Source of the DNA: an uncultured bacterium | GTDB taxonomy: Bacteria; Patescibacteriota; Gracilibacteria; Absconditabacterales; Absconditicoccaceae | NCBI GenBank assembly: GCA_937906635.1 | Contig: CALCYP010000049.1 | Location: forward strand, 1-24,961 | Direction of reading: 5' to 3' | DNA: 24,961 nucleotides | Shown here: positions 8,307 to 18,424 of the stretch, in pieces | Numbering within the stretch: the stretch's first letter is position 1 | Layout of the letters: each line of letters begins with the position of its first letter | Notes under the pieces: generated by a model | Told to the model about the DNA's origin: nothing | The model's input: the letters and a program-made list of their open reading frames with translations, nothing else | The model's database searches: none | Made by a program: the position numbers and the translations under genes

Positions 8307-10037
8307 CTAATAAATACCTCTTTTATATAATTCTAATTGTCTTGTAATCGTACTTGCTATCGTTTCAGCCAAGCTTTGTTGGTCTGTTCAATCATTTATA
8401 CTTACATCTCCAAAACTAATGTTGATATTTGTTTCTCCTGCTCCTGCAAAAGCTAAATCTTCATTTCTTGTAATTCTACCATTTTGACTTGGTGTAAATA
8501 ATTCTGGTCAATTCTCTCAAACAAGATAAGTTTGTCAGTTGTATACTGGTCATCATACGGCTTTTCATCAACCGAACCAACCACTTACAGTACTTGCTGC
8601 ATTTGATACTCGTTCCTTTGCACTATTCCAAGCATCTTTTAATCTTTGTACGGCTTTTTCTATTCGGTTTACCAATTTACCAATTTTATCTACAACCCAA
8701 TCATAGCTTTCTAATATTCAATTTTTTATATTTGTCCACATATCTCAAAATGCTTTGGTCATAATCTTATCGATAGTTTGTGCTACTTGCTGTCAAAACT
8801 TCTTTATTTTTTCCCAAGCTCATTCCCAATCTCATTGAAATATGTCTAATAAAACTCAAAGTGCTGTAAATAATCATTCAAAAGCAAGTTTTACTCATTC
8901 TATTGCTGTTTCAATCAAAAATTTAATCCAATCCCAAAATGCTTGTAAATATATCTTGATTTGTTCTCAATGTTCTTCCCAAAATGCTTGTATTGTTGTA
9001 ATAAATTCTTCTATATAAGGTTTTACAAAGTCTATAACTTCTTGTGTCTTATCTTTAATTCAACCAAAGTTCGTTGCTCGTGCTAATCACAAAGCAGTAA
9101 TTGCTCAAATAACTATTCAAACAGGTCAAGATAAAGCAGCCAATCAAGCGGATACCAGTGGCAATGCTCATCATAAAGTTATTAGTCATCAAGTCAATAA
9201 TCACACCGCTCAAATTACCAAAGCAATTCTTCAGGCAAGTTCTTGGTGTTCAGCAATTCGGTCTGAAACTTTTTCAATTATTGGCGAAATTTTTGCTAAC
9301 AAATCTTCTAATAATGGTAAAATAGCCATTCAAATACTTTCTTTGATTTGTCAGAAACTATCTTGTAAATTAGATAACATACCTTGATAAGTATGACTTT
9401 GTTTTTCCATTAAGTTTTCAAATTTTCATCATTCACTTGTCATATCTTGAAAAGCCTTTTCAACCAATGGAAAAGTAATCAATCATTTACTTACCATATC
9501 TCAAATTTCTTCTGTTGTTTTTCAAAGGCTATCTGCTAATTGTTGTTGTAAAGGTATTCACATTATAGCAAAATCTCTCAATTCTCTACCTGTTAACTTT
9601 CATTGACTTTTTACTTGTCAATAGTTCAAAGCAACTCTACTCAAATCAATACTTAATCAAGCAGAAACATCTCACAAAGTTTTCAATGTTGGTATTACAT
9701 TTTCTGCTTCAATTCACATTCATATAAGTTGTCTTGCATTATCTCTAACTCATACTAATTCAAAAGGAGTATTTTTTGCGAAATCTGATAAATCTTTCAA
9801 TAATTCATTAGATTTTTCTTCACTTCAAATCAATGTTGAAAAAGCAACTTGTGCTTGTTCCAAGTTTCATCAATACTCTAAAACGCTACTCGACATATCT
9901 TTAAAAACTTTAGTAATTCATAATCAACTTAATGTCTTTCAAAGATTACTTAATTGTCAAGAAACACCTTGTATTTCTTTAGTAGCGTTATTTTGAGCGT
10001 CTAATATGAGTTTTATATTATAATCTACATCAGCCAT
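8307..10037 (-). CDS. tail tape measure protein
   Basis: A 576-residue protein. The N-terminal part has the TP901-type tape measure core (DFAKNTPFELVGVRDNARQL about 86-104, followed by LIGMGIEAENVIPTL). Residues 271-320 are a hydrophobic Gly/Ala/Leu region that can insert in membranes. A Trp/charged helical repeat region follows, and the C-terminus has GPVYNGQTYLVGENGPELF, the classic tape measure tail motif. It sets tail length and exits during DNA ejection. At about 1.5 angstrom per helical residue the tail would be roughly 85 nm (estimate). Starts 3 nt after the upstream frameshift frame's stop. Confidence 0.95.
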
Positions 10038-10040
10038 TAT

Positions 10041-10298
10041 TTATTGTTTATGATTTGAATTTACTCTTGCTTTTTGCTTTTCTCTTTCAGCTTGTATTTT
10101 TTCTCGTTCTCTTTCTTTCATCAACATTTCATAATTTAAGTTCAATATATTTTCATCTTGCTTGTATAATTCAGTTGGCGTACAGTGATATAATTCTTTC
10201 ATCAAAATATAATCTCTATGGTCTTTACTTAAATTCTTTCAAGTTCTCAAAGTCCTACAAAATTGATTGATTATATCACTGTTATTTACTGGGTGTTT
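10041..10298 (-). CDS. frameshift extension of the tail assembly chaperone (T part)
   Basis: An open frame of 85 codons in the +1 frame relative to the upstream chaperone gene, with no ATG near its start. Coding-like sequence begins before its first Met (NSDIINQFCRTLRTGKNLSK, then LMKELYHCTPTELYKQ), and it ends with a charged helix (LMKEREREKIQAEREKQK). This is the arrangement of lambda G/GT: the longer product is made by programmed frameshifting and binds the tape measure. A +1 slip at CCC (10293-10291) would fuse 87 codons of the first frame to 82 residues here, giving 169 residues. Confidence 0.75.
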
Positions 10299-10551
10299 TT
10301 AATCATTGTACCTTTTCTAATATCTTATTATACTCTTCGCTTGTTAAATTATCTATTTCTTCTTCAGTAAGATTAGTCATATTTTTAACCAAATAATCAT
10401 TGGCTTTCTGAATATTACTTAAAGGAATATCAATACTATTTGTATTTTGAATATTCGCTTTTACTCACTCAAAAAGACAATCATTAAATCATCTATCAAT
10501 AGCTCTTGTATAGCTATCTTTGAACTCAATTTTTTTTCAGTTAATTTCCAT
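10282..10551 (-). CDS. tail assembly chaperone (G-like)
   Basis: An 89-residue protein between the major tail protein and the tape measure, the usual position of the G chaperone. It is helical and acidic, with KNMTNLTEEEIDNLTSEEYN near the end. G-type proteins coat the tape measure during tail polymerisation. The last codons before its TAA contain ACA CCC AGT AAA TAA, and a long open frame continues in the +1 frame. The family is very divergent, so the call rests on position, length and the frameshift arrangement. Confidence 0.75.
10291..10293 (-). promoter_or_regulatory. candidate +1 frameshift site (CCC A)
   Basis: On the minus strand the zero-frame codons are ACA CCC AGT AAA TAA. The Pro codon CCC followed by A lets a tRNA re-pair on CCA in the +1 frame, which leads into the downstream open frame. 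+1 slips at CCC are described for Listeria phage PSA. The overlap of the two frames is only 17 nt, which restricts the slip to this area. A -2 slip would give the same frame and cannot be excluded. Confidence 0.5.
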
Positions 10552-10592
10552 TTTACTTGTTTTTAGATTATAAAAGTTCTTGTTTTTAATTT

Positions 10593-10631
10593 AGGGTGTA
10601 CCAAGAAAAACAAGAAAACTCGATACACCCT
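10593..10631 (-). other. inverted repeat after the major tail protein gene
   Basis: An 8-bp perfect inverted repeat (AGGGTGTA/TACACCCT) with a 23-nt loop in the 86-nt gap between the major tail protein and the chaperone genes. It has no T run on the minus strand, so it is a weak terminator at best. It may reduce readthrough from the highly expressed tail tube gene or stabilise the 3' end of its mRNA. Confidence 0.45.
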
Positions 10632-10637
10632 TATATT

Positions 10638-11786
10638 TTAGTATCAAGTTGAATTACCATTTAATAACAATACTTCAATAGATGTTCCACTTGCATTGTC
10701 ATATTGTCAACTAAATCATAATGTCTGTTTTACTATTCCATTATTGTCATCAGATTTAGTCCATTCTGTTAATCATACTTTCATACAATCAACATAAATA
10801 CTTGGGTATATTCAAGTAGCCAAAGCTGTTGCTTGTTTATTTTCTGCAAAAAATCTCAAAGCTTTCTTATCAGAATTTATTACATAATCTCTTAATGTAG
10901 TATCTTCAAACAAAGCTTCAAAATCTCATTCCAAAGTAAATTGTTGATTATGTAAGCTGCTAACATCAGTACTTCAGAAACATTGAATATCTGTTAAATT
11001 CTTATTTATAGTTAATCTGAAGTTTTGCATACATACAGCTGTTGCTGTGTTCAATCAACTTTCATCATTAGCGAACAATACTCCTGCCATACTTGCTGTA
11101 AATGGGTTTTCATCAGCATAAGCAGGGTTTAATGTTGTATTGTTGTCCTGCATTTGCTTTCATTGAAATTCAGCACTAAACTTTACATAATCAGCCACTT
11201 CACAACTCAATTCAAAACTGTTTATCATCATATAAGTTGCATAAGAAGAAGAAACAGGGTCATCATCATACATACTAAATGTAGGGTGATTATTGCTATT
11301 TAATCTTTCAAACAGATGAGCATAAACTCAACTTACAGCTGTTGCTGTCATAGTCCAAGTTCCATTTGTTGTACTTCAAGAAGTGGCTTTATCAAAGAAA
11401 TAATAAGTTGTACTTCCTATAACTAATATTTTCTTTAATTCTGCTCAACCTGTTGTAATATCTCATCTTGCAGGAGTTCAACCACTTGGAGTTCAAGTCA
11501 CACAATATAATTTTGTGTATTTTCATAAAGCACCAAGTAATAAATAACCAATAAAATCATCTCTAACAATTCAAGTCAAAGTTATATTAGAGAAATTTTT
11601 AGTTGTAAATGTATCAAATACTTCATCAATAACTCCATATCAAGAAGTATCTTGTGCTGTTTCAAAGCTTGGGCTCAAGGTTCCACTTTCTTTTGGTATT
11701 CGTACTTGTGGAGAAACTTTTGTTCAAGCTGTTGTTTCTTTTCAAAGTCATATTGCTGACCTTCTACCAATATAAGCATTACTCAT
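10638..11786 (-). CDS. major tail protein (tail tube)
   Basis: A 382-residue protein starting MSNAYIGRRSAIGLGKETTA, with internal VDEVFDTFTTKNFSNITLTG and a long beta-rich body. Upstream are tail terminator and neck genes and downstream the chaperone pair, exactly where the tube protein lies in siphoviruses. The N-terminal 'S-A-GLGKETT-G' with QVRIPKESGTL is common in tube proteins of the phage tail tube family. The C-terminal part may hold an extra Ig-like domain. Of 34 Gly codons, 21 are TGA and 13 GGA/GGT, a lower TGA share than in regulatory genes. Confidence 0.85.
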
Positions 11787-11805
11787 TTTGATAATTTTTT
11801 ATAAA

Positions 11806-11982
11806 CTAAATACTCTTGTTTTCATAATCTGTCATTGCTTTTACTTTCTTTTCTGCTTCTTCTAAACTTTTTGCTTTTACTCTAATTCATAGTTTAGCGA
11901 AGTTATAAGTTTTCATTCCGTCAAAGATTTCTTCATTTTCTTTTACATCAATCTTTGGACATTCTTTACATTTTTTAGGCAT
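11806..11982 (-). CDS. unknown small protein
   Basis: A 58-residue protein (MPKKCKECPKIDVKENEEIF) with one CxxC pair (C5, C8) at the N-terminus and a lysine/glutamate-rich helix (KAKSLEEAEKKVKAMTD) at the C-terminus. It sits between the tail terminator and the major tail protein, 2 nt after the previous stop. No function is recognised. One TGA codon (AKLGIRV) is needed to read it through. Confidence 0.65.
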
Positions 11983-11984
11983 TT

Positions 11985-12440
11985 TTAATTTTCTACAGAT
12001 GTAAAATTACATTCTACTTCAAACACTCTATAAGGCTCTGCTGTATCTGTAAATCATCGCATATATGTAAATTCACAGCTTACAGTATTTCCATTAGTAT
12101 TACTTCGTGTAATTGTTCAAATCTCTTTCAGTTTCTTCATAACCATATCAGCAACAACTCTCATATTATCTTCAATATTTGATTTATCTTTGTATATTCT
12201 ATCAATCAATCTTACTGTATAATTTATCTTGTTTTGATAATTACAACTATCTAACAAACTTACTGTTCAATTACTCGGAGTAATAATAATAGCAGGTAAA
12301 CTTATTCAATTCTCAATTTTAATATCATAATTATATACATCTCAAATTATTCAATTTGAATTTTGGGTTGTATATTTGATTTCAAGCATTTTATTATAAA
12401 TCGTATCTCATATCTCTTTGAACGAATAAGTTGTTGGCAT
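11985..12440 (-). CDS. tail terminator-like protein
   Basis: A 151-residue protein in the slot just before the tail tube genes, in the usual order adaptor, stopper, gp10-like, terminator. The N-terminal region has a helix followed by DVYNYDIKIENGISLPAIIITPSNG and a conserved-type strand YTVRLIDRIYKDKSNIEDNM, compatible with the lambda gpU / HK97-like tail terminator fold. The terminator caps the tail and joins the head. The assignment is by synteny and size. It overlaps the upstream stop as TAATG. Confidence 0.65.
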
Positions 12441-12781
12441 TATTTCAATTTTTGATTTAAAGCTTCTTTTACTATCTTTCAAATCTTTAATTCGTTATCT
12501 GTATATCATCTCATCAAATAATATTTTGTATCAGGGTGTAAATTGTTTTCAAATTCACGTCTTCTTGCATATTTCAAAGGACTTCAGACAATAGCATATC
12601 ATTTTTGAATATAATTGAAGTTCGCATTTATAGATTTTCTCAACATTCAAGTTAGATAAGGTGCGTTCGTTTTTGCTGTATTCTGTACCAATAATCAAAC
12701 ATCTGTTAGCATAAGTTGAATAGCACTACTTACATTTCTGTCCATATTTATTACTTTCTCTATATCTCACTCGACATACAT
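12440..12781 (-). CDS. HK97 gp10-like neck/tail-completion protein
   Basis: A 113-residue protein with LVQNTAKTNAPYLTGMLRKSIN (about residues 31-52). This 'A--APv-TG-LR-SI' segment is the hallmark of the HK97 gp10 family, followed by AIVGSPLKYARRREFEN, which matches the second conserved block ('vgt--pYA---EFG'). Members lie between head closure and tail terminator and take part in joining head and tail. It overlaps both neighbours by one base as TAATG. Confidence 0.85.
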
Positions 12782-13080
12782 TAGTTTCAAATACTCATAT
12801 TTATAAATGATTTGTAATATTTATCACGAGTTCAATCTCGATATTGTACACTATCTATAATATATGTTATTCAATCACAAACTACTTTATCTCAAACTTC
12901 AACTTTTTTTGTACTATACATTTTTTTCGTATTCATAACTGTTGCTTGTTCAAATCAATCTCTTGTACTTACTGGCTGTATAGCACAAGCGAACATAGTT
13001 CAATCCGCATCATAAGAACTTACATTATTTGTATTTCTTGAATATTTATAAAGTATAGCTTTTTTATTAAATAGTATCAT
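12781..13080 (-). CDS. head closure (stopper) protein-like
   Basis: A 99-residue protein of the size and position of the SPP1 gp16/HK97 gp9-type head closure protein. The C-terminal half has KVEVGDKVVCDGITYIIDSVQYRD, a small beta barrel pattern ('gd-v---g--y-V--v---') common to stoppers. It would seal the portal channel and present the surface to which the tail attaches. It starts 5 nt after the adaptor stop. Confidence 0.7.
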
Positions 13081-13085
13081 TATTC

Positions 13086-13673
13086 TTAAATTGGTAAGTT
13101 AAAGTTCTTGTATTTATTAAGTAGAGTAGTAAATGAAAAATATATATCATCAGATGTCATATTACCATATACTCAGCTCTTACTTCAAAATGTTATTTCT
13201 TCATCTCATAATTTATATCTCTGTACTCACTCATTATTATGTTCTTGTCGTATTCAACTTGCTAACATCATTTCTAATAATTGAATATCATATGGTATAG
13301 TTTCGTATCAAGCTGTATATTCAAGTTCAATCATTCATCGGTCGTTTAATGTTAATTTCTTAAATATACATCTTCTATCATACATAACTAAATAATCAGT
13401 TCATTTTACTCACGAATAATTTTCTCAATTCATTTTATTTATACTTACAACAGGTTTATTCTTTAAGTAAAATTCTAATCATCTTGGAGTATAATATATT
13501 CATCTTTTTTCGATAGTTTCTGTTTGTGTTCATTTCAAAAAACTATCAACTCAACATAGATTATTAAGTTTTGCTCAGGCACTATCTAACATATTTGTCA
13601 ATAATGTATCATATGTTGTATCAGTACTATCTATTCATATATATTCTTTGAATTGTGCTAATGTTGAATACAT
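13086..13673 (-). CDS. gp6-like head-tail connector (adaptor)
   Basis: A 195-residue protein with the adaptor layout: an N-terminal helix (MYSTLAQFKEYIGIDSTDTT...LLTNMLDSAGAKLNNLC), a beta hairpin (YYTPRGLEFYLKNKPVVSINKMNG, similar to 'L---PV-si--v') and a C-terminal helix (YETIPYDIQLLEMMLASGIRQ, corresponding to 'P-di--a---ma'). This is the HK97 gp6/SPP1 gp15 family, which forms a ring under the portal. The last residues (about 165-195) are an extra tail rich in Asn/Phe. Confidence 0.85.
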
Positions 13674-13695
13674 TGTAATATTTCAGATTTATAAA

Positions 13696-13884
13696 TTATT
13701 TTGATTTTTTACTTTTCTTCTCAACTATTATTTCTTCTTCAGTTTCTTCTTCTACTTTTTCTCGTCTATTTCAGTAAGCTCTTAATAGATAATCTCAAAG
13801 GTCATCATTTACTTCATAAACTTCTCATTTCTTTATTTCTATTCAGTTTAATAGTTCATCATCTAATATTGCTTTTACGTGCAT
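13696..13884 (-). CDS. unknown small protein after the major capsid gene
   Basis: A 62-residue charged protein (MHVKAILDDELLNGIEIKKG...DLGDYLLRAYGNRREKVEEE) ending in a Lys/Glu-rich tail. Proteins of this size between capsid and adaptor genes are common in siphoviruses and often have no known role. The N-terminal strand and 'kGevyeV-d-lA--Ll' pattern resembles small proteins of that slot. Four TGA codons are read as Gly. Confidence 0.6.
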
Positions 13885-13920
13885 TTCTTTATGATTAAAT
13901 ATATAAATTCTCTACCAACA

Positions 13921-13939
13921 AGGGTACAAGATGTACCCC
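13921..13939 (-). other. inverted repeat downstream of the major capsid gene
   Basis: A compact hairpin with an 8-bp core (AGGGTACA/TGTACCCT) and 3-nt loop in the 80-nt gap after the capsid stop. The T-rich run on the minus strand is poor (TTGTTGG), so full termination is doubtful. It may act as an mRNA-stabilising or partial terminator element, separating strong capsid expression from downstream genes. Confidence 0.5.
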
Positions 13940-13964
13940 TATTGATAAAGTTTATTTTGTACAA

Positions 13965-15062
13965 TTAGACAGTTACATTTGCTCACATTGCAACAGTATA
14001 ACCAAGTGAAGCAGCATTATTTGCTACTGCAAATCAGAACTCGAATGTAGCAACTAATTTAACTCATTTTCCTGGTACTCTTGCAACTTCGATTGTCAAA
14101 GGTTTTCCAAATCAGTATTGTACAGCTGGTTTATAAACCATTACAAAACTTCATTTTGTATTGTTACCGGCTGTAGCGTCAACTAATCAAGAAGTGTTTG
14201 TTAATGCAGGGAAATCTCTTGCAACCAAAATGTCGATATTCCATATCTTAGCCAATACTCATTGAGATATTGTTGCATTAGGTCCGAATTTGTCCATTGT
14301 TATTACTTCAGATAATTGAAGTGTCTTATCATAAACATTAGAAGGCTCGATAATCAAAAGATTATTCAAGTCAGCTTGGTATCAAGCACCTAATACTTGT
14401 TTAACTGAAAGATAAGAAGCAGATGTTAATGTTCAAACAGAAACAACTGTATTGTCAATTCATAACTTTCTCAATCAGTTAGCATTTTGAGTAAAGTAAG
14501 GACTTCCAGAATATGTACCATTTACATTTCCACTTCAAGAAGCTGTTGTATCTCCATTTATGATTACAGCATCAATAGTTCTTGCAGCAGAACGATTTAT
14601 TCTTTCTCTAATTATGCTTTCTAATCTATCAGTAGCATAAGTTAATTCTCTATCAGATACATCAACTGTTGTGATATATTGTCATTGAGAAATAACAATA
14701 GCGTCTGTTGTAGGTCAGTTATTAGCAGGTGTTAGACTTCAAGCTCAAGTAGTCCATTCAGAATTTCCTTGAAACATTGCAGCTTCTCAAATAACAGGTA
14801 CTTTTTCAGATATAGCCATATTGTTTCCGTGATTTCCTGGTAATAATGGCAATAATCTTGAATAATTACCTACCAAATCAAGCATAGGGTCTCCTAATAC
14901 ATTTGTAGGTATCAATTCTGCTCAAAAGTTAGTAGCTCAAGTATTCATTACTTCGTTAGCTTTTACTTCTTCTTCTACTTCAGGTGTTGTAATTTCTTCA
15001 TCTTCTTTTACGAAGATATTAGCTTCTTTTCTTGCTAATTTTACTAATTCTTTAATATTCAT
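13965..15062 (-). CDS. major capsid protein, HK97 fold
   Basis: A 365-residue protein following the prohead protease. Its N-terminal charged helical region (about 1-45) is a likely scaffold delta-like segment. The body has VPVIGEAAMFQGNSEW, ITTVDVSDRELTYATDRLES (long spine helix), NRSAARTIDAVIINGD and KIWNIDILVARDFPAL, typical of the HK97 capsid fold. Cleavage by the protease after about residue 45-50 is likely but the site cannot be read off. Of 34 Gly codons, 19 are TGA and 15 GGA/GGT, so this probably most abundant protein avoids TGA relative to most genes here. Confidence 0.9.
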
Positions 15063-15082
15063 TTTGAATTAAAGTAAATAAA

Positions 15083-16201
15083 TTAAAAGTTTTTCAATGC
15101 TTCAGCAACTGCTGAATATCATTGTTTCTTAACTGGTCTTGTATAAGCCAATCATTTTGCAACAGGAATATTATTTATCTTTGTTGCAAGTCTATCAATC
15201 GTTTCTACACTTTCAGCGAATAGCTTACTCATTGTATCAACTTTTGATTTCAACTCTTTAATCTCAACATCTTTTTTGCTTAATTGCTCATCAAAAGATT
15301 TTTGCATTTCAGCAAGTTTATTATCAAGATTAAATGATTTTGTCTCAACTTCGATTGATTTCGTCTCAACAACTTCATCACTGCTTGTTTCATCAGCGAC
15401 TTCATCGTTTGTAGGTGTTTCAACCTCATTTTCAGAAACTTCTTCAACTTCTGTTTCAACTATTTCAGAATTTTCATCTGCTGTAATTTCTTCAATTTCT
15501 TTTAATGTATCATCTTCAATTAAAGATGTATCAAGTTCTTTTTCTTCTTCTACAACTTCTTCTTCAACTTCTTCTTTATTTTCTGGTACTACTGCTTCAA
15601 TATCAAGTGGTATATCTTCATCATCTTCTGCTCTGTATGGTTTTTCTTCTACTTCTTCTTCTGTTTCAACTTCTTTTACTTCAAGCAAATCTTCTAAACT
15701 CTTTACTAAAGCGTAAGGGTTAGCAGGAACAGAAACAACAGATATTTCAAATAATTCTAAATCTTTAATAATATTTGTCATATCATACGTTCAATCAGAA
15801 AGTTCACGAACATCTGTGTCATAATCTTTTACTCTATATCATATTGAGAAACTTCTTAATACTCAATTTTTGATTTGGTCGATTACTCAATCTGTATTTT
15901 CTGTAATCTTTGCTTTTATAAATAATCAGTTGTCATCAATATTGGTTTCTTCAACTAATCAAATTGGTTTGTCTGTTTTATGTTGAAGTAATACGATAGG
16001 GTTTAGCATATATCACTCAATAGCTTTTTCAAAAGCTTTTGGCTCTACGATGTCTCAAACTCTATCTTTGTCTTTTGTCGAAGCATATCACTCAATTTCT
16101 ACTGCTTCTTTTCAATCATTGTCAACTACTTTGACAGATTTTGTGTTTCGTAAGCTTTGAAAGTATCACTTGTTATCTTTCAAATTAAATCTTTTGCTCA
16201 T
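15083..16201 (-). CDS. prohead protease with acidic scaffold-like C-terminus
   Basis: A 372-residue protein in two parts. Residues 1-165 match the HK97 U35-type prohead serine protease: VEIEGYASTKDKDRVGDIVEPKAF-like opening (positions 34-57), LLQHKTDKPIGL with probable catalytic His74, VLRSFSIGY with probable catalytic Ser (S117 or S119) and ELFEISVVSVPANPYAL (149-165). Residues 166-290 are a low-complexity acidic region rich in Glu, Val and Asp. Residues 290-350 form a coiled coil (DNKLAEMQKSFDEQL...). This likely acts as internal scaffold that is digested during maturation. No separate scaffold gene is present. Confidence 0.9.
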
Positions 16202-16223
16202 TTCATTTATTTATTAAATAAAT

Positions 16224-17060
16224 CTATTCTCTATATAAAGCACCTTTCCTTGCATAAAGTATTGTACATCTACAATTTACTCATCAAGGTGGTATTGGAA
16301 CTCATACACTTGGGTAAACATAATCAGCTGGTACTCGTCATTCTTCTTCACATTCCATATGCTCAGGTCTTACTTTACTATCATCACAAGTTTGTCGTTT
16401 CTTTTCCATTTCAATTCATACACTCATTAACTGTTGAACAGGTTGGTAATTTCAATATTCATAAGCTTTTCACATTTCCGTCACTGCTATACTTCTTGCT
16501 CTTGGCTTTCAAAATAACATTTCATTTTTTTCATTTATTTGTTTTGCTACTTCTCATCGTGTTAAATTATTATCTATTCAATTCTTCAATATTTCAATTA
16601 CATCGTGCTTTGTTGTATAACTTATTGCTCACTTGAAATTACTTAAATTTAGTTCTCATCGTTCATTAGCATAATTACTTATAATATCTGTATAATAACT
16701 AAATCAATTCTCTGTAAGCAATCTTTCCAATGTTCTATAACTTCTCTTGTATCACTTTTCTACTCATCTTCTTATTTGTGGTTTCAAATCATTTATCATA
16801 TCATCAACTCACATTTCTAATCGAAATCATCATAATGGCTCACTATTCACTACATTTCTTCGGTCTTTCTCTTGATAAAGATGCACGTGTGTATTATTTA
16901 GATAATTCCAAGCAAGTTCTATATTCAATGTATAATGTTCGTATAAATCTTGTAAGTTATTATCTAAAAATTCTCTCTGCTTCTTAAACGATTTCTGTAT
17001 TATTGAGTAGCATTTATTCTCACGTCTCAATAGTCTTCTGTAATCAGCACTTAATGGCAT
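16224..17060 (-). CDS. Mu gpF/SPP1 gp7-like head morphogenesis protein
   Basis: A 278-residue protein directly after the portal gene. The C-terminus carries the family signature: RSIAVTEMGKAYEYG (about 200-214), then KKRQTCDDSKVRPEHM and PPGGVNCRCTILY, where the last block is the NCRC motif with an upstream His. Members are minor capsid proteins linked to the portal and to DNA ejection. The start chosen (17060) is 1 nt after the portal stop; an in-frame ATG at 17099 would overlap the portal by 38 nt. Confidence 0.9.
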
Positions 17061-17061
17061 A

Positions 17062-18300
17062 CTATGTTTCGTCAGAATATAAAACTGGGTCAAGGGCAAT
17101 ATCTTCTAATAATACAGCATTTCTTGAAACAAGTAATTTATTAGCATTTTCATCAGGCATTGCTTCAAATCATCTTTCTACTCTTGCTTCATTGATTGTT
17201 ATTATTCAACTTGCTACATCTTTTCTTAATCACTCCATTCGTTCTTGTGTGGCTTCTACTTGTTCTCAATCAGTTCTTACTCGTAATTTCTCAAATAAGT
17301 CTGGTCTAAACATTTCAAGCAATCTATTTAATATGTGCTCAAAATCTGTTTCCAATGGTCTTAATGTTCACTCTATAAATACTGTTCTTTGATTTTGTCA
17401 GTTTGAATAATTTATATCTTCAACATATCACAACATAGTTTTTGGTACTCCAAAACAAGCACTTACTTTTTCTGTTGTTAAATGTCTTTGATTTATAAAC
17501 TCCATATCTCTTGGGCTTAATGCTATCGTTTTTATGTCTTTTACTCATCAAGCGACTAATGTTTTATGTTGGTTTTTACTTCATCTAAATTGATGTTCAA
17601 ACATATCTTTTGCATTCTGCATTTCTTCAGGGCTCATTCATTCATCTAACATTAAGATAGCACTTGGTATGGCTGAATTTTGATAGAAGTAATAATTTGT
17701 TTTCATTGCTTCTAAATCTGAAAGAGCGTCATAAATTACTCAATTCAATACTCACATTCAGTTTACAGAATTATGTACATCATCTTCATATTTAAAATAA
17801 GCAAGTTGGTCTGGTTGGTATCTTTGAATTTGTCAAGCATTGCTTGTCACTTGAAAATATTTTATTACTCAATATTCATCAACATATTTACTTACAGCTC
17901 TACTATCTAATATATCAAATCAAATTGTTTGTCATTGAACATTCAAAATTGGTAATATATATAATTCTCAACTCAAAAAATAATTTCTATATAATGCTGT
18001 CTTGAAGTGTAAGAAAGTTGGAGTTTGAAACAAAGAATATACTTCATCTGTTAAAACATTACTTTCAATAGTTTTTCTATTATTGTCTTCTAAATATAAT
18101 CAGTTTCTACTTACTCATTTTGCTATTTGTTTTATAGCTTGTCTAATATCTCAATTATATTCGTAAAGGTCATAATAAGTATTCAAATCTAAAACAGCGT
18201 CATTTCTCAATAACGATGTAAGAGTTGTATTACTTTGATAATAAGCTTTTTTTTTAAAAGCATTACTAATAGTTTTCTGTATTCTATCTAATACTCACAT
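17062..18300 (-). CDS. portal protein, HK97 family
   Basis: A 412-residue protein. It has DIRQAIKQIAKGVSRNGLYL (wing helix), FLHFKTALYRNYFLSGELYI, LKYFKYED-type strand, and the conserved C-terminal crown part KTIALSPRDMEFINQRHLTT followed by VPKTMLGYVEDINYSN. These are standard landmarks of the phage portal family, which forms the 12-mer DNA channel. 23 of its 24 Gly codons are TGA. The gene opens a transcription unit after the promoter box at 18334-18369, with an expected 5' leader of about 30 nt. Confidence 0.92.
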
Positions 18301-18333
18301 AATTTATATGTCAATATAAATCTTTTATCGAGT

Positions 18334-18369
18334 GTAGTATAATCACGAAATCATAAATACAAAATTAAA
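18334..18369 (-). promoter_or_regulatory. repeated promoter-like box, copy A
   Basis: On the minus strand TTTTGT, 17 nt, TATACT (18341-18336), within a 36-nt box that matches 2644-2679 at 31 of 36 positions. It sits 12 nt beyond the terminator at 18382-18403 and upstream of the portal gene. The position and repetition suggest a phage promoter for the whole head and tail module. Only the -10 part resembles sigma-70 closely. Confidence 0.6.
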
Positions 18370-18381
18370 ATTAAATAAAAA

Positions 18382-18403
18382 AAGCAAGTTTTTACACTTG
18401 CTT
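18382..18403 (-). terminator. Rho-independent terminator after the membrane protein
   Basis: Minus strand: perfect 8-bp stem (AAGCAAGT/ACTTGCTT), 6-nt loop, then a run of seven T. It lies 21 nt after the stop of the 132-residue gene. Confidence 0.9.
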
Positions 18404-18424
18404 CTATATCTTATCATAATTGTG

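Noticed and set aside
15276..15723. Plus-strand Ser- and Leu-rich frames
   Set aside because: Antisense of the Glu/Val-rich part of the protease-scaffold gene.
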